A stretch of 64,000 nucleotides of DNA from CAYJBH01 sp964370765 (GTDB taxonomy: Bacteria > Bacillota > Clostridia > Oscillospirales > Ruminococcaceae). The stretch is taken from contig CAYJKW010000003.1 in assembly GCA_964370765.1 (NCBI GenBank), positions 1-64,000 of the forward strand, written 5' to 3'. The notes under the pieces were generated by a model that had not been told where the DNA came from, ran no database searches, and was given only the letters and a program-made list of their open reading frames with translations. Shown here in pieces: positions 18,479-27,161 of this stretch; position 1 is the stretch's first letter, and every line of letters starts with the position of its first letter. Both the position numbers and the translations under genes were made by a program.

Positions 18479-20713
18479 TTACCGTGCTACTGCTTTGATA
18501 AGGATAGATGTATAATCACCTAATTCTTTTGCAAACATTACCTTGCTAATAGGTATACCGATTTCCATCAGCTCCGACCCGCTAAAGGTAGTTTCTTTGC
18601 AAAGTAGTTCGCCATGATTGCCAAAGTAACTTAGATCGTAAACCTTATCGGCATCAAGCCCTACAAACTTTATAAATAGTATTGCAGCGTTAACCTGATT
18701 AATAGTTTGATAGTATGCCAATATAGCCTCGGTTTTATCGTTACTTACTACCGCCCATGATGTTCTTAACATATCGTCGAACGGGCTTAATATTCGATAA
18801 AAATCCCCGCTATGTATAAGCTTTCGATTCTGCTTGTAGTATAAAATCTGCTTTTTAACCAGCTCTATCTCTTCATCGGTTAGCTTGTTAAGGTCTAGTT
18901 CATACCCAAAATCACCGAAAAATGCCACCGTAGCACGCATATCGATAGGTATTGTACGATAAAGTTGGTGGTTAGGCACAGCCGATACATGTGCACCGAT
19001 AGATGATATGGGGTATACCATACTTGTACCATACTGGATATTAAGCCTGTCCATGGCATCAGTACAGTCACTACACCATGCTTGTGGTGCATAGAACAGC
19101 ATTCCGGCATCAAATCTTGCACCACCACCGGAGCAGGATTCAAACAGTATTTTTGGAAATGCTTTTATTAGCTTGTCATAAAGGCTGTACACACCTAAAA
19201 TATAGCGATGGGAAATCTGTTTTTGCTTGTTTGCCGGCAATGCCGAGGAATAGCACTCTGACAGATATCTGTTCATATCCCATTTTATATAGCTAATATT
19301 TGCTGTGCTAATTACCTTATATAGCATATCGTAGATATATTCTACTACATCGGGGTTAGAGAAATCCAACACCATCTGGTTTCTTATTAACGAACGTGCC
19401 CTATTTGGTGTTGATATAACCCATTCAGGGTGCTTTTTATAAAGGTCACTATCCTCGTTAACCATCTCGGGTTCTATCCAAAGCCCGAAATCAAGGCCAA
19501 GTTTATTTATCTTGTCTGCAAGCCCTGTAATACCGTTTTCAAGCTTTTTGGTATTTACATACCAGTCACCAAGTCCGCTGGTATCATCGTCCCTTTTTCC
19601 AAACCATCCATCGTCTAATACAAATAGTTCAATACCTACCTCTGTTGCTTTTTTTGCAATATCTACTATTGCCTGCTCGTTAAAGTCAAAGTAGGTTGCT
19701 TCCCAGTTGTTTAGCAGGATCGGCCTTTCTTTTTGGCGGTAGATGCCACGCACAAGCCTTGAATTATAAAGCTTATGGAATGTTTGGCTCATGCCGTTTA
19801 GACCCTCGTTTGAGAATACCATTACAACTTCCGGTGTTTGAAAACTCTCGCCCTTGTTAAGCGGCCATTCGAATGTTTCGGGATGGATCCCCATTACTAC
19901 CCTTGTAGTGTTATGGGTGCATACCTCTACCTGTGCTAAAAAGTTGCAGCTGTATATAAGGCTAAAGCCATAAACGTTACCGGTAAACTCGGTGGTGTGT
20001 GGTCTTTTAAGTGCGATAAAAGGATTATGCTCGGCACTACTGGAGCCACGTAGACTTTGTATCGACTGTATGCCGTGTTCTAGTCGCCGGGTTTTTACAT
20101 AGCGCTCCCTTGACCATCCACCGGTAAGATGCAACATCTCATAGTCCATATCGCTAAAGTCGATACAGGCACTAAGTGCACGGTCTAAAACGACCTCGCA
20201 ATCTCCTTCTTGTGTGAATTTTGCACTGCGAGTTATGGCGTTAAGCTGGTTGTAGATAGTGTATTTTAATAAAAGCTCTGTTTCGCTTACATCATCATAC
20301 AATGTTATCTCTAAGCTATCGGCCTCATCCTCGGTCTCTACATATGTTGCGGGAAGTGGAAGTATATCCCTTTTACCGCAGTATATCTCGTGTGATTTAT
20401 ATTTAAAATCAGATATACTACTACCATTTTTTTGTGATATCGTGACTGCACCGTCCCTATAATCACCTGATCCATAGGACGGATACTCCTGCTTTGTGTG
20501 GGTAAGTGAAAGGTATTCTCTATCACAGGGGGTTTCCGGTGCAAAGTTTCTTGGGGATGTGGTGTTAAGGTGTGTGAAACTAGCTCTATCTGCCACCTTG
20601 TTTCCGAAATGAATCTGCTCAAGTTGCCTGTTTTCCATAACACGGAAAATGTAGCTGATATCATCGTTATAAAGATGAAAAGTCATAGACTCATTATGAA
20701 AAATAATTGCCAT
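18479..20713 (-). CDS. Alpha-galactosidase, GH36
   Basis: A 744 aa GH36 enzyme, with no signal peptide, so intracellular. The nucleophile is Asp in YIKWDMNRY (about 479) and the acid/base Asp is in WCSDCTDAMDR (about 549). The preceding ESCSGGGARFD and FVLDDGWFG motifs are typical. It removes terminal alpha-galactose from melibiose, raffinose or stachyose. AAAGGAG before the ATG at 20713 defines the start; an upstream TTG lies inside the permease gene. It is last in the uptake operon, ten bases after the permease stop. Confidence 0.95.
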   Translation of the reverse strand: MAIIFHNESMTFHLYNDDISYIFRVMENRQLEQIHFGNKVADRASFTHLNTTSPRNFAPETPCDREYLSLTHTKQEYPSYGSGDYRDGAVTISQKNGSSISDFKYKSHEIYCGKRDILPLPATYVETEDEADSLEITLYDDVSETELLLKYTIYNQLNAITRSAKFTQEGDCEVVLDRALSACIDFSDMDYEMLHLTGGWSRERYVKTRRLEHGIQSIQSLRGSSSAEHNPFIALKRPHTTEFTGNVYGFSLIYSCNFLAQVEVCTHNTTRVVMGIHPETFEWPLNKGESFQTPEVVMVFSNEGLNGMSQTFHKLYNSRLVRGIYRQKERPILLNNWEATYFDFNEQAIVDIAKKATEVGIELFVLDDGWFGKRDDDTSGLGDWYVNTKKLENGITGLADKINKLGLDFGLWIEPEMVNEDSDLYKKHPEWVISTPNRARSLIRNQMVLDFSNPDVVEYIYDMLYKVISTANISYIKWDMNRYLSECYSSALPANKQKQISHRYILGVYSLYDKLIKAFPKILFESCSGGGARFDAGMLFYAPQAWCSDCTDAMDRLNIQYGTSMVYPISSIGAHVSAVPNHQLYRTIPIDMRATVAFFGDFGYELDLNKLTDEEIELVKKQILYYKQNRKLIHSGDFYRILSPFDDMLRTSWAVVSNDKTEAILAYYQTINQVNAAILFIKFVGLDADKVYDLSYFGNHGELLCKETTFSGSELMEIGIPISKVMFAKELGDYTSILIKAVAR

Positions 20714-20723
20714 AAATACTCCT

Positions 20724-21557
20724 TTATAGCTTGCCGCCCGAAGTTGCAATGCCCTCTACAAACTGTTTTTGGAAGATTAGGTAAAGAACAATCATCGGAA
20801 TACATGCAAGAACAGATGCTGCCATTAGTTCGGGATAGTTGGATGCAAACTGACCCTGTAGTTTAGCAAGAGCTGATGAAAGGGGCATAGTTGTCTGCTC
20901 GGTATTAACGATTAACGGCCACATTAAATCTTTATATGCGAAAAGTGCTGTGAAAATTCCCAGTGCAACCATGGCCGATTTTGTTAGTGGTGCCATGATG
21001 AAAAGGAATGTCTGGCCAATATTACACCCATCTATTCTTGCAGCCTCCTCCAGATCTTTTGGTAATGCCATATAAGACTGGCGAAGAAGGAAGGTGCCAA
21101 AGGCGGTAACAATACCGGGGAATATAAGTGCCATAGGTGTGTTTAGTATACCAAGATCTGCTACCATTAGATATTGGGGAATAATAAATATCTGACTTGG
21201 TACCATCATCTGGAAAAGAACAAGGCTAAATGCTATCTCACGGCCTTTAAAGTTTAATCTGCCAAGTGCATAACCGGCCATTGTTGCTGTAAGTACAGCA
21301 AATAAAATTCTTCCGGCTATAAACACAAGTGTATTAATATATAGCAACACGAAATCCATCTTACTTAATACAGATTCGTACGCATCGGTTCTAAAGGCGG
21401 TGGGGAATATTACAAAGGGGTCAAGCTGAGTTGTTTCGGTTATGGTTTTAAATGATGTTAATATCATCCAGATAAACGGAACTAACATTATTACAGAACC
21501 GATAATCAAAACTATATGCGGTATTAAGTTACCGCCGGATTTTAATTTGTTTTGCAT
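20724..21557 (-). CDS. Carbohydrate ABC transporter permease, MalG type
   Basis: A 277 aa inner-membrane permease with six predicted helices and the EAA loop EEAARIDGCNIGQTFLFI, the coupling site for the ATPase. It belongs to the CUT1 family for oligosaccharides. It sits between its MalF-type partner (18-base gap) and the alpha-galactosidase, pointing to alpha-galactosides as substrate. No ATPase is encoded here, so a shared MsmK-like ATPase from elsewhere is expected. Confidence 0.93.
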   Translation of the reverse strand: MQNKLKSGGNLIPHIVLIIGSVIMLVPFIWMILTSFKTITETTQLDPFVIFPTAFRTDAYESVLSKMDFVLLYINTLVFIAGRILFAVLTATMAGYALGRLNFKGREIAFSLVLFQMMVPSQIFIIPQYLMVADLGILNTPMALIFPGIVTAFGTFLLRQSYMALPKDLEEAARIDGCNIGQTFLFIMAPLTKSAMVALGIFTALFAYKDLMWPLIVNTEQTTMPLSSALAKLQGQFASNYPELMAASVLACIPMIVLYLIFQKQFVEGIATSGGKL

Positions 21558-21575
21558 GACATCTGCTCCTTTTTA

Positions 21576-22490
21576 TCAGTTATAGTTAACCCATTTTTTC
21601 TGGAATATCATCTGGAATACCGTAATAATTAAGATAATAACAAGTAATAACATTATTATTGCGGATCCATATCCCTTGTTACCCTCATCAAATGCGTAAC
21701 GGTAGAAAAGATAAACCAACGACTGTGTTTTTTGTAGTGCAGGGTTGGAACGCTCCATCATCATGTAGATGCTATCAAATACCTGCATAGCTGCAATTAC
21801 CCTTGTGATAAGAACAAAGAACAGTGTTGGACTTAGTAGCGGAACAGTTATGTTTATAAACTGGCTTACCGCACCGGCACCATCTATATCAGCGGCTTCG
21901 TAAAAGTCGCCCGGTATTTCCTGTAATCCGGCAAGGAATAACACCATGTTGTATCCGATAACTGACCAAATTCCAACTACCGCTACCGAAATAAAGGCAA
22001 TGTTTGGATCGGAAATCCAGTTAACATCACTAAATCCAAACGAGTTAAGTATGTAGTTTAAAAGGCCAAATTCAGAGTTGTATAGCCATCTCCATACCAT
22101 TGCAACAGCAGCGGGTGCTGCAACCATCGGCAGGAAATATATTGTCCTGTATGCACTGCGTCCCCTTAGTTTTCTGTTAAGGAGTACTGCAATGATCAAG
22201 GCGATAATTATAGAAAAAGGCACCTCTACAATTGCATATTTAAAAGTGTTTAAAAGAGCCTGCCAAACTGCTTCGTCGCCTGCTAAACGCTCATAGTTTT
22301 CGAGTCCTACAAACTCATTACCTTTTCCAAATGCGCCTGATTTAAAGAAACTTTGATAGATAGTTTGGATAATCGGTATAATGTTTAGGATTATAAGTCC
22401 TATCATAGTTGGTGCTAAAAAAAGCCAGCCCCAAAGGAATTCTTTTTTTGCCTGGCCGGTATTAAGTGGCCTTTTTGATTGTGTAGCCAT
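21576..22490 (-). CDS. Carbohydrate ABC transporter permease, MalF type
   Basis: A 304 aa CUT1 permease with an N-terminal cytosolic segment, about six helices and the EAA loop YEAADIDGAGAVSQFINIT. It forms the heterodimeric channel with the MalG-type neighbour. A very strong ribosome binding site (AAGGGGGGAA) precedes the ATG. A hairpin separates it from the binding-protein gene upstream. Confidence 0.93.
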   Translation of the reverse strand: MATQSKRPLNTGQAKKEFLWGWLFLAPTMIGLIILNIIPIIQTIYQSFFKSGAFGKGNEFVGLENYERLAGDEAVWQALLNTFKYAIVEVPFSIIIALIIAVLLNRKLRGRSAYRTIYFLPMVAAPAAVAMVWRWLYNSEFGLLNYILNSFGFSDVNWISDPNIAFISVAVVGIWSVIGYNMVLFLAGLQEIPGDFYEAADIDGAGAVSQFINITVPLLSPTLFFVLITRVIAAMQVFDSIYMMMERSNPALQKTQSLVYLFYRYAFDEGNKGYGSAIIMLLLVIILIITVFQMIFQKKWVNYN

Positions 22491-22507
22491 TCTATTCCCC
22501 CCTTGTA

Positions 22508-22541
22508 AAATGGGTCCATGTTTTATTACATGAACCCATTT
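22508..22541 (-). terminator. Intergenic hairpin between binding protein and permease genes
   Basis: AAATGGGT and CATGT pair with ACATG and ACCCATTT (one C/A mismatch, six-base loop). On the minus strand it is followed by only four T, so it is probably a leaky terminator or an mRNA-stabilising hairpin. That arrangement is common downstream of abundant solute-binding-protein genes and would raise their level over the permeases. Confidence 0.6.
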
Positions 22542-22551
22542 AAATAATCAG

Positions 22552-23877
22552 TTACTCTTGAGAAATGTGTCCGTTCATTATTTCTGCCATCTCTACACAG
22601 CCATCTGCTGCGCTTGTCTGGCCTGACCAAATTTCAACATAAACAGGGTCGATTGCATTTGTCCATGCAACTGTTGATTTTGTGTGTGGGAATATAACCA
22701 TGTCTGACATCATATCAAGGTATGCTTGAATGTTAAAGTTAGGATTAGAGTTAACGAAGTTAGTTGCTGTTCCCTCATAGGCTGACATTACAATGCCTAA
22801 ATCGGATTGCTTTTGCTGTGCTGCCTCGGTACCCATGTACTCGATTAATGCCCATGCTTCTTCAGGCATTTCGGTGTTAGCTGCTGCTGCCCAACCTAGA
22901 CCATTGTAGATAGAAACACGTCTGCCTGTATCGGCATCTTTAGGAAGAACGGCTATATCACAATTTTCAACAACAAATTCGTTGTTAGCCATTGCAGGAA
23001 TCATCCAAGATCCCATTGTAACCATTGCTACAGTGCCGCTCTGGAATAGGGCATCGGCTGTGTTTTCTGCTAAAGTCTCGTAGGGAGGGGTATAACCGTT
23101 TAATGTTAACGAAGACATAAATTCTATAGCCTCAATCGATTCCGGCATATCGTAACCGGATGCTGTCTTATCCGCGTTAACAACGGAACCACCCATGGAG
23201 TATACTGTGTTATAGAATGTCTGCTGGCCCTCGGTTGTCTGCATTGCGTATCCGTACTGTGAACCATCATCCTTTGTTAATGCTGCGGCTGCTGCCTCAA
23301 AGTCGTCCCATGTCCAGCTGTCGTCCGGATAAGGTACGCCTGCCTCGTCAAACATTGTCTTGTTGTACCATAGTGCAATGGTATCGATATCTTTAGGTAC
23401 TGCATACAGACTACCATTTTCATATGTGTAGATATTAACAATATCCTCCGGGAACTTTGTCATATCTAGATTTTCGCTAGCTGCAACCCTGTCGGTAATA
23501 TCAAGTAGCATCTCATACTCTGCATATCTTGAAAACTCGTTGGTGTGCATCCAGAACACATCTGGAAGTGTGCCACCTGTTGCGCCGGCCTCAAGCATTG
23601 TCCAGTACTGCTGCCATGGTGTAACCTGAATATTAACCTCTATGCCTGTCTCGGCAGTAAAGTCTGCCATGATTTCTTTAATGCCGGGCTCCTGGTTTGT
23701 GTCCCAGATAGCAACCGAAAGTGTTGTGCCGGCCTCTGGTGTGGCTTCGGATGCAGATTCCCCTGTGCTTGTTGTATCTGCCGGGGCGGATGTATCGCTA
23801 CTTGAACATGCGACACCCTGAAATGCTACCGCAGCCAAAAGTGCAAAAGCGGTAAGTCTTTTTAAGATCTTGATCAT
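22552..23877 (-). CDS. Sugar ABC transporter substrate-binding lipoprotein
   Basis: A 441 aa extracellular solute-binding protein of the family 1 (MsmE/MalE-like) class. An N-terminal signal (KILKRLTAFALLAAVAF) ends in a lipobox-like GVAC, with Cys about 24 to be lipidated, followed by a Ser/Thr/Glu-rich linker. The mature part has the family pattern (TPWQQYWTMLEAGATGGTLP; YAVPKDIDTIALWYNKTMF). It is first gene of the alpha-galactoside operon, with its own consensus promoter divergent from the AraC gene. The exact sugar is inferred from the GH36 gene. Confidence 0.92.
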   Translation of the reverse strand: MIKILKRLTAFALLAAVAFQGVACSSSDTSAPADTTSTGESASEATPEAGTTLSVAIWDTNQEPGIKEIMADFTAETGIEVNIQVTPWQQYWTMLEAGATGGTLPDVFWMHTNEFSRYAEYEMLLDITDRVAASENLDMTKFPEDIVNIYTYENGSLYAVPKDIDTIALWYNKTMFDEAGVPYPDDSWTWDDFEAAAAALTKDDGSQYGYAMQTTEGQQTFYNTVYSMGGSVVNADKTASGYDMPESIEAIEFMSSLTLNGYTPPYETLAENTADALFQSGTVAMVTMGSWMIPAMANNEFVVENCDIAVLPKDADTGRRVSIYNGLGWAAAANTEMPEEAWALIEYMGTEAAQQKQSDLGIVMSAYEGTATNFVNSNPNFNIQAYLDMMSDMVIFPHTKSTVAWTNAIDPVYVEIWSGQTSAADGCVEMAEIMNGHISQE

Positions 23878-23921
23878 ATATCCTCCTAGTGTGAATAACT
23901 TAGTAACTGTTGCTGTTTATA

Positions 23922-23950
23922 ATTATACCATACCAAATGTTGCCCTACAA
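23922..23950 (-). promoter_or_regulatory. Promoter for the alpha-galactoside uptake operon
   Basis: On the minus strand TTGTAG (23945-23950), 17-base spacer, TATAAT (23922-23927) with a TGG extension before the -10. The AGGAGG ribosome binding site of the binding protein follows about 35 bases later. Confidence 0.8.
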
Positions 23951-24005
23951 CATCAGAATGTTATCTATGTTAATCGTAGTGTTTTAACAATTTGTTTCGA
24001 AATAC

Positions 24006-24020
24006 TGTGCAATGTGCACA
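24006..24020. promoter_or_regulatory. Palindrome, possible AraC or catabolite operator
   Basis: TGTGCA-ATG-TGCACA, a perfect 6-3-6 inverted repeat, lies about 55 bases upstream of the uptake-operon -35 box. It is a plausible operator for the neighbouring AraC-family protein, but no experimental or family consensus backs this. Confidence 0.4.
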
Positions 24021-24123
24021 ATGGTATTGTGAGTGGTATTGGTGCTATACACAAGCATAGTATCCATTATTTGTAGTTAATTTAAAAAATGGTTACAAAT
24101 AAAATAATATGTTGTTTATTTGA

Positions 24124-24152
24124 TTGACATTTTATCGTTAAGATGGTATAAT
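24124..24152 (+). promoter_or_regulatory. Promoter for the AraC-family gene
   Basis: TTGACA (24124-24129), 17-base spacer, TATAAT (24147-24152) preceded by TGG. The AraC ATG with GGAGGGG lies 67 bases downstream. Confidence 0.85.
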
Positions 24153-24219
24153 TAAGGTGGTATTTTTATATTTTTTTGTCACTAATTACCAACAGGCGCG
24201 ATGTTTTATCGGAGGGGTA

Positions 24220-25080
24220 ATGGCTAAGATAGAGACATTCAAAAATTTAAGTGGCTGCAAGTTCATACAGAATATTGCACAAGTCTCCTACGATTTAAGG
24301 TTTATCCACTGTGGGATACAGGTTTGTAGCAGCGAGTATACCTATAATCATAAAATTCCAAAGGAGTATCACCTGCATTTCGTATATGACGGTAAGGGTG
24401 AGATAACTGTAGGTGGGACTAGTTACAGCGTTAAGCACAATCAGATTTTTCTGATTCCAAAAGGTACTAAGTTTAGATATAGTGCTGACAAAAAGTCGCC
24501 CTGGAAGTATTTTTGGGTCACGATAGATGGTGAAAGTTGTGAAGAATTTTTAGAGTATATACAGCTTAGCCCACAAGGACCGGTAATAAATTCTGTTGTC
24601 CCTATTGGCATATATATGCCCTATATTGAAAAAATCCTTGCAACAAACAAGGCAAAGGTTTTTCATAATATAGAAAGGCAGGGGTTATTACTATTAATGT
24701 TAAGCGAGCTTATAAAAAACCAAAATAGCGCACTTGCAAATAACACCTTAACAACCAGCGATTATATTGATTGTGCGATTAAATACATAACAAATAATTT
24801 TGCTACTGTTACCGTGTCGGAGGTTGCAAAATATATCGGCCTTAATCGGTCGCACTTTTCTACATTGTTTAAATCGAAGCTAAACATTTCACCGCAACAG
24901 TTTATACTGGAGTATAAGCTGGACAAAGCAAAGATATATCTAAAGGATTCTACACTATCTTTAGGGGATATAGCAAGCCGTGTTGGCTATGATACACAGG
25001 ATGCCTTTTCAAAATCGTTTAAAAGTCATTTTAATGTTACACCATCGAACTTTCGCTCAGAGCAGCAGGTAGAGAGTTAA
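24220..25080 (+). CDS. AraC-family regulator of the alpha-galactoside operon
   Basis: A 286 aa regulator with an N-terminal cupin-like sugar-sensing domain (HLHFVYDGKGEITVGG, IFLIPKGTKFRY) and a C-terminal double helix-turn-helix (VSEVAKYIGLNRSHFSTLFK and LGDIASRVGYDTQDAFSKSF). The ATG at 24220 follows GGAGGGG and is preferred over an upstream start that lies close behind the -10 box. Divergent placement next to the transporter and GH36 genes indicates an MsmR/RafR-type activator. Ligand identity is inference. Confidence 0.9.
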   Translation: MAKIETFKNLSGCKFIQNIAQVSYDLRFIHCGIQVCSSEYTYNHKIPKEYHLHFVYDGKGEITVGGTSYSVKHNQIFLIPKGTKFRYSADKKSPWKYFWVTIDGESCEEFLEYIQLSPQGPVINSVVPIGIYMPYIEKILATNKAKVFHNIERQGLLLLMLSELIKNQNSALANNTLTTSDYIDCAIKYITNNFATVTVSEVAKYIGLNRSHFSTLFKSKLNISPQQFILEYKLDKAKIYLKDSTLSLGDIASRVGYDTQDAFSKSFKSHFNVTPSNFRSEQQVES

Positions 25081-25093
25081 CAAGCTTTTAGAT

Positions 25094-25126
25094 AGGGCCA
25101 TGGACATCCGTGGCCTTATTATTTTT
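25094..25126 (+). terminator. Intrinsic terminator after the AraC gene
   Basis: GGCCATGG pairs with CCGTGGCC (one G-T pair, ACAT loop), followed by TTATTATTTTT. Confidence 0.85.
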
Positions 25127-25229
25127 ATATATTTAAGGTATGCTTTAGGTTTGCCAACTATAATACTAATAATCCGGCCTGTTTAGCTAAATAAAAGATT
25201 TAGAACAGCTGCCTGATTTTATGAATCAC

Positions 25230-25251
25230 GCCATACCACAAGAGGTGTGGC
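25230..25251 (+). promoter_or_regulatory. Hairpin in the leader of the two-component operon
   Basis: GCCATACC and GGTGTGGC (eight pairs, one G-T) around ACAAGA, 36 bases before the response-regulator start. It is not followed by a T run, so it is more likely an operator or mRNA structure than a terminator. Confidence 0.4.
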
Positions 25252-25287
25252 ATATACAGATATTATAAAAACCAGATGGAGGGTTAG

Positions 25288-25959
25288 GTGCGGTTACTGC
25301 TATGCGAAGATGAAAAAGAGCTTAGTGGAGCTCTTGTTAGAATATTAAAACATTATAACTATTCGGTGGATGCTGTTTATGACGGCGAACAGGCTCTTGA
25401 TTATCTTGAGGCTGAAAATTATGATGCTGTAATTCTTGATATAATGATGCCGAAGTTAGATGGTATAGAAGTTTTAAAACGAACAAGGGCAAAAGGCAAC
25501 CTAATACCTATAATAATGTTAACAGCAAAATCTATGGTGGACGATAAGGTTACAGGGCTTGATCTTGGTGCTAACGACTATATAACAAAACCGTTCGAGA
25601 CAAAGGAGTTACTTGCAAGGATACGTGCCGTTACAAGGGCGGTAAGCGACAGTAACTCCTCGATACTTAGTGTAGGAAATGTGACACTTAACAGAAAGAC
25701 CTTTGAGCTAAAGGTTGCCGAAAATGCGGTTAAACTTGCAAACAAAGAGTTCCAGCTGTTGGAGATGTTGATGATAAATAGTGGGCATGTCATCTCCACC
25801 GAGCGATTTATGGAAAAAATATGGGGATATGATAGCGACAGCGAGATAAATGTTGTCTGGGTATATATATCTAATATTAGAAAAAAATTATTATCACTGG
25901 GTGCCGATATAAAGATAAGGGCTATCAGAAATACAGGATATTCATTAGAGAAAAGCTGA
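25288..25959 (+). CDS. OmpR/PhoB-family response regulator
   Basis: A 223 aa DNA-binding regulator. Receiver with CEDEKE, VILDIMMPKLDG (phospho-Asp about 51) and MLTAKS; C-terminal winged helix (LANKEFQLLEMLM, WVYISNIRKKL, IRNTGYSL). It starts with GTG, for which GGAGGG is four bases upstream. Its stop overlaps the ATG of the histidine kinase (TGATG), so they form a cognate pair. Targets are unknown; the adjacent surface-polymer and cassette genes are possible but unsupported. Confidence 0.92.
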   Translation: MRLLLCEDEKELSGALVRILKHYNYSVDAVYDGEQALDYLEAENYDAVILDIMMPKLDGIEVLKRTRAKGNLIPIIMLTAKSMVDDKVTGLDLGANDYITKPFETKELLARIRAVTRAVSDSNSSILSVGNVTLNRKTFELKVAENAVKLANKEFQLLEMLMINSGHVISTERFMEKIWGYDSDSEINVVWVYISNIRKKLLSLGADIKIRAIRNTGYSLEKS

Positions 25960-27161
25960 TGTTAAAGAAACTACAAAAAAAGTTCGTAATTCTCACAACC
26001 GCCATAAGTGTAGTTGTGCTTGTTTTGATTGCCGTTACAATTAATTTAGCAAATTATATATCGGTATCAAACCGATCTGAAGAGATTTTAAACTTATTAA
26101 TAGAAAACGACATGTCTTTTAAGGGTGACTATAGGAATTGGGGAAACTTTTCGGATGAAATTGCCTTTACAACACGCTACTTTGTCGTTAGAGTAGATTC
26201 CGAGACTAGTATTGGGCTTGTAGACACAACGATGATTAGCTCGGTTACATCCGATCAGGCGGTTGAGTACGCACAACAGGTGTATGCGAGTGACAAAGAA
26301 GAGGGAATAATTGCAAATTTTAGATACAAGAGGGTCGAAACGGGGTACGGATATACCTATATCTTTTTAGATATATTTGACGAGCTTGTAAGCCACAACA
26401 ACTATATTATGATGTCCGGAATAATTGTTGCAGTTGCAGTTATTTTAATTTTTATATCATCCTGTCTATTATCTAAAAGGGCAGTTGCACCTATAGCACA
26501 AAGCTATGAAATGCAAAAACGATTTATTACCGATGTAAGCCATGAGTTTAAAACACCGCTTGCCATTATTCAAGCCGATAATGAGGTTACCGAGATAGAC
26601 GGTGGTGAAACCGAGTGGACCCGTAGCATTAAAAATCAGGTTAAAAGGTTAAACACACTGGTAGAAAATTTAATATCACTAACAAAGATGGATGAGGAAA
26701 AGGCACAGGTGGTAAAAGCGCCGTTCAACCTATCACAGACCGTAGCCAATACGCTGGAGCAGTTTACACCGTCCGCAAAGACATCACATGTGGAGATAGT
26801 AAGGCTTATAAACGATAACGTTATATATAGTGGTGAGGAAGAATCCATCCGCAAGCTTATTGAGATACTTATCGAAAATGCGATAAAGTACGCACCGGAG
26901 GGTTCTGATATAAAGGCGTTATTATACCTAAAGCAAAACAGGATAATACTATCGTTAGAGAATGTGGCCGAAAATATAGATATAGGCAAGCATAACAACT
27001 GGTTCCTGAGGTTTTACAGGGAAGATGCCTCAAGAAATAGCGAAACCAAGGGCTTTGGTATCGGACTATCTGTTGCTAAGGCTATATGCGATAAGCATGG
27101 CGCTAAGATTACTGCCGAAAGCAAAACAGGTAAAGAGGTCATAATATCGGTGATGTTTTAG
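25959..27161 (+). CDS. Membrane sensor histidine kinase
   Basis: A 400 aa kinase with two membrane segments (about 10-32 and 149-171) enclosing an extracytoplasmic domain of about 115 residues with no recognised fold, then HisKA (DVSHEFKTPLAI, His about 195) and HATPase (ENAIKYAPEG; GFGIGLSVAK). No HAMP domain is evident. It overlaps the response-regulator gene and, at its 3' end, overlaps the convergent SGNH gene by four bases. Confidence 0.9.
   Translation: MLKKLQKKFVILTTAISVVVLVLIAVTINLANYISVSNRSEEILNLLIENDMSFKGDYRNWGNFSDEIAFTTRYFVVRVDSETSIGLVDTTMISSVTSDQAVEYAQQVYASDKEEGIIANFRYKRVETGYGYTYIFLDIFDELVSHNNYIMMSGIIVAVAVILIFISSCLLSKRAVAPIAQSYEMQKRFITDVSHEFKTPLAIIQADNEVTEIDGGETEWTRSIKNQVKRLNTLVENLISLTKMDEEKAQVVKAPFNLSQTVANTLEQFTPSAKTSHVEIVRLINDNVIYSGEEESIRKLIEILIENAIKYAPEGSDIKALLYLKQNRIILSLENVAENIDIGKHNNWFLRFYREDASRNSETKGFGIGLSVAKAICDKHGAKITAESKTGKEVIISVMF

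Larger units (their letters stand above)
23878..24219. other. Divergent control region between uptake operon and AraC gene
   Basis: A 342-base A/T-rich gap holding two divergent promoters (listed separately) and a perfect 6-3-6 palindrome. I see no open reading frame with a ribosome binding site in it. Confidence 0.7.
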
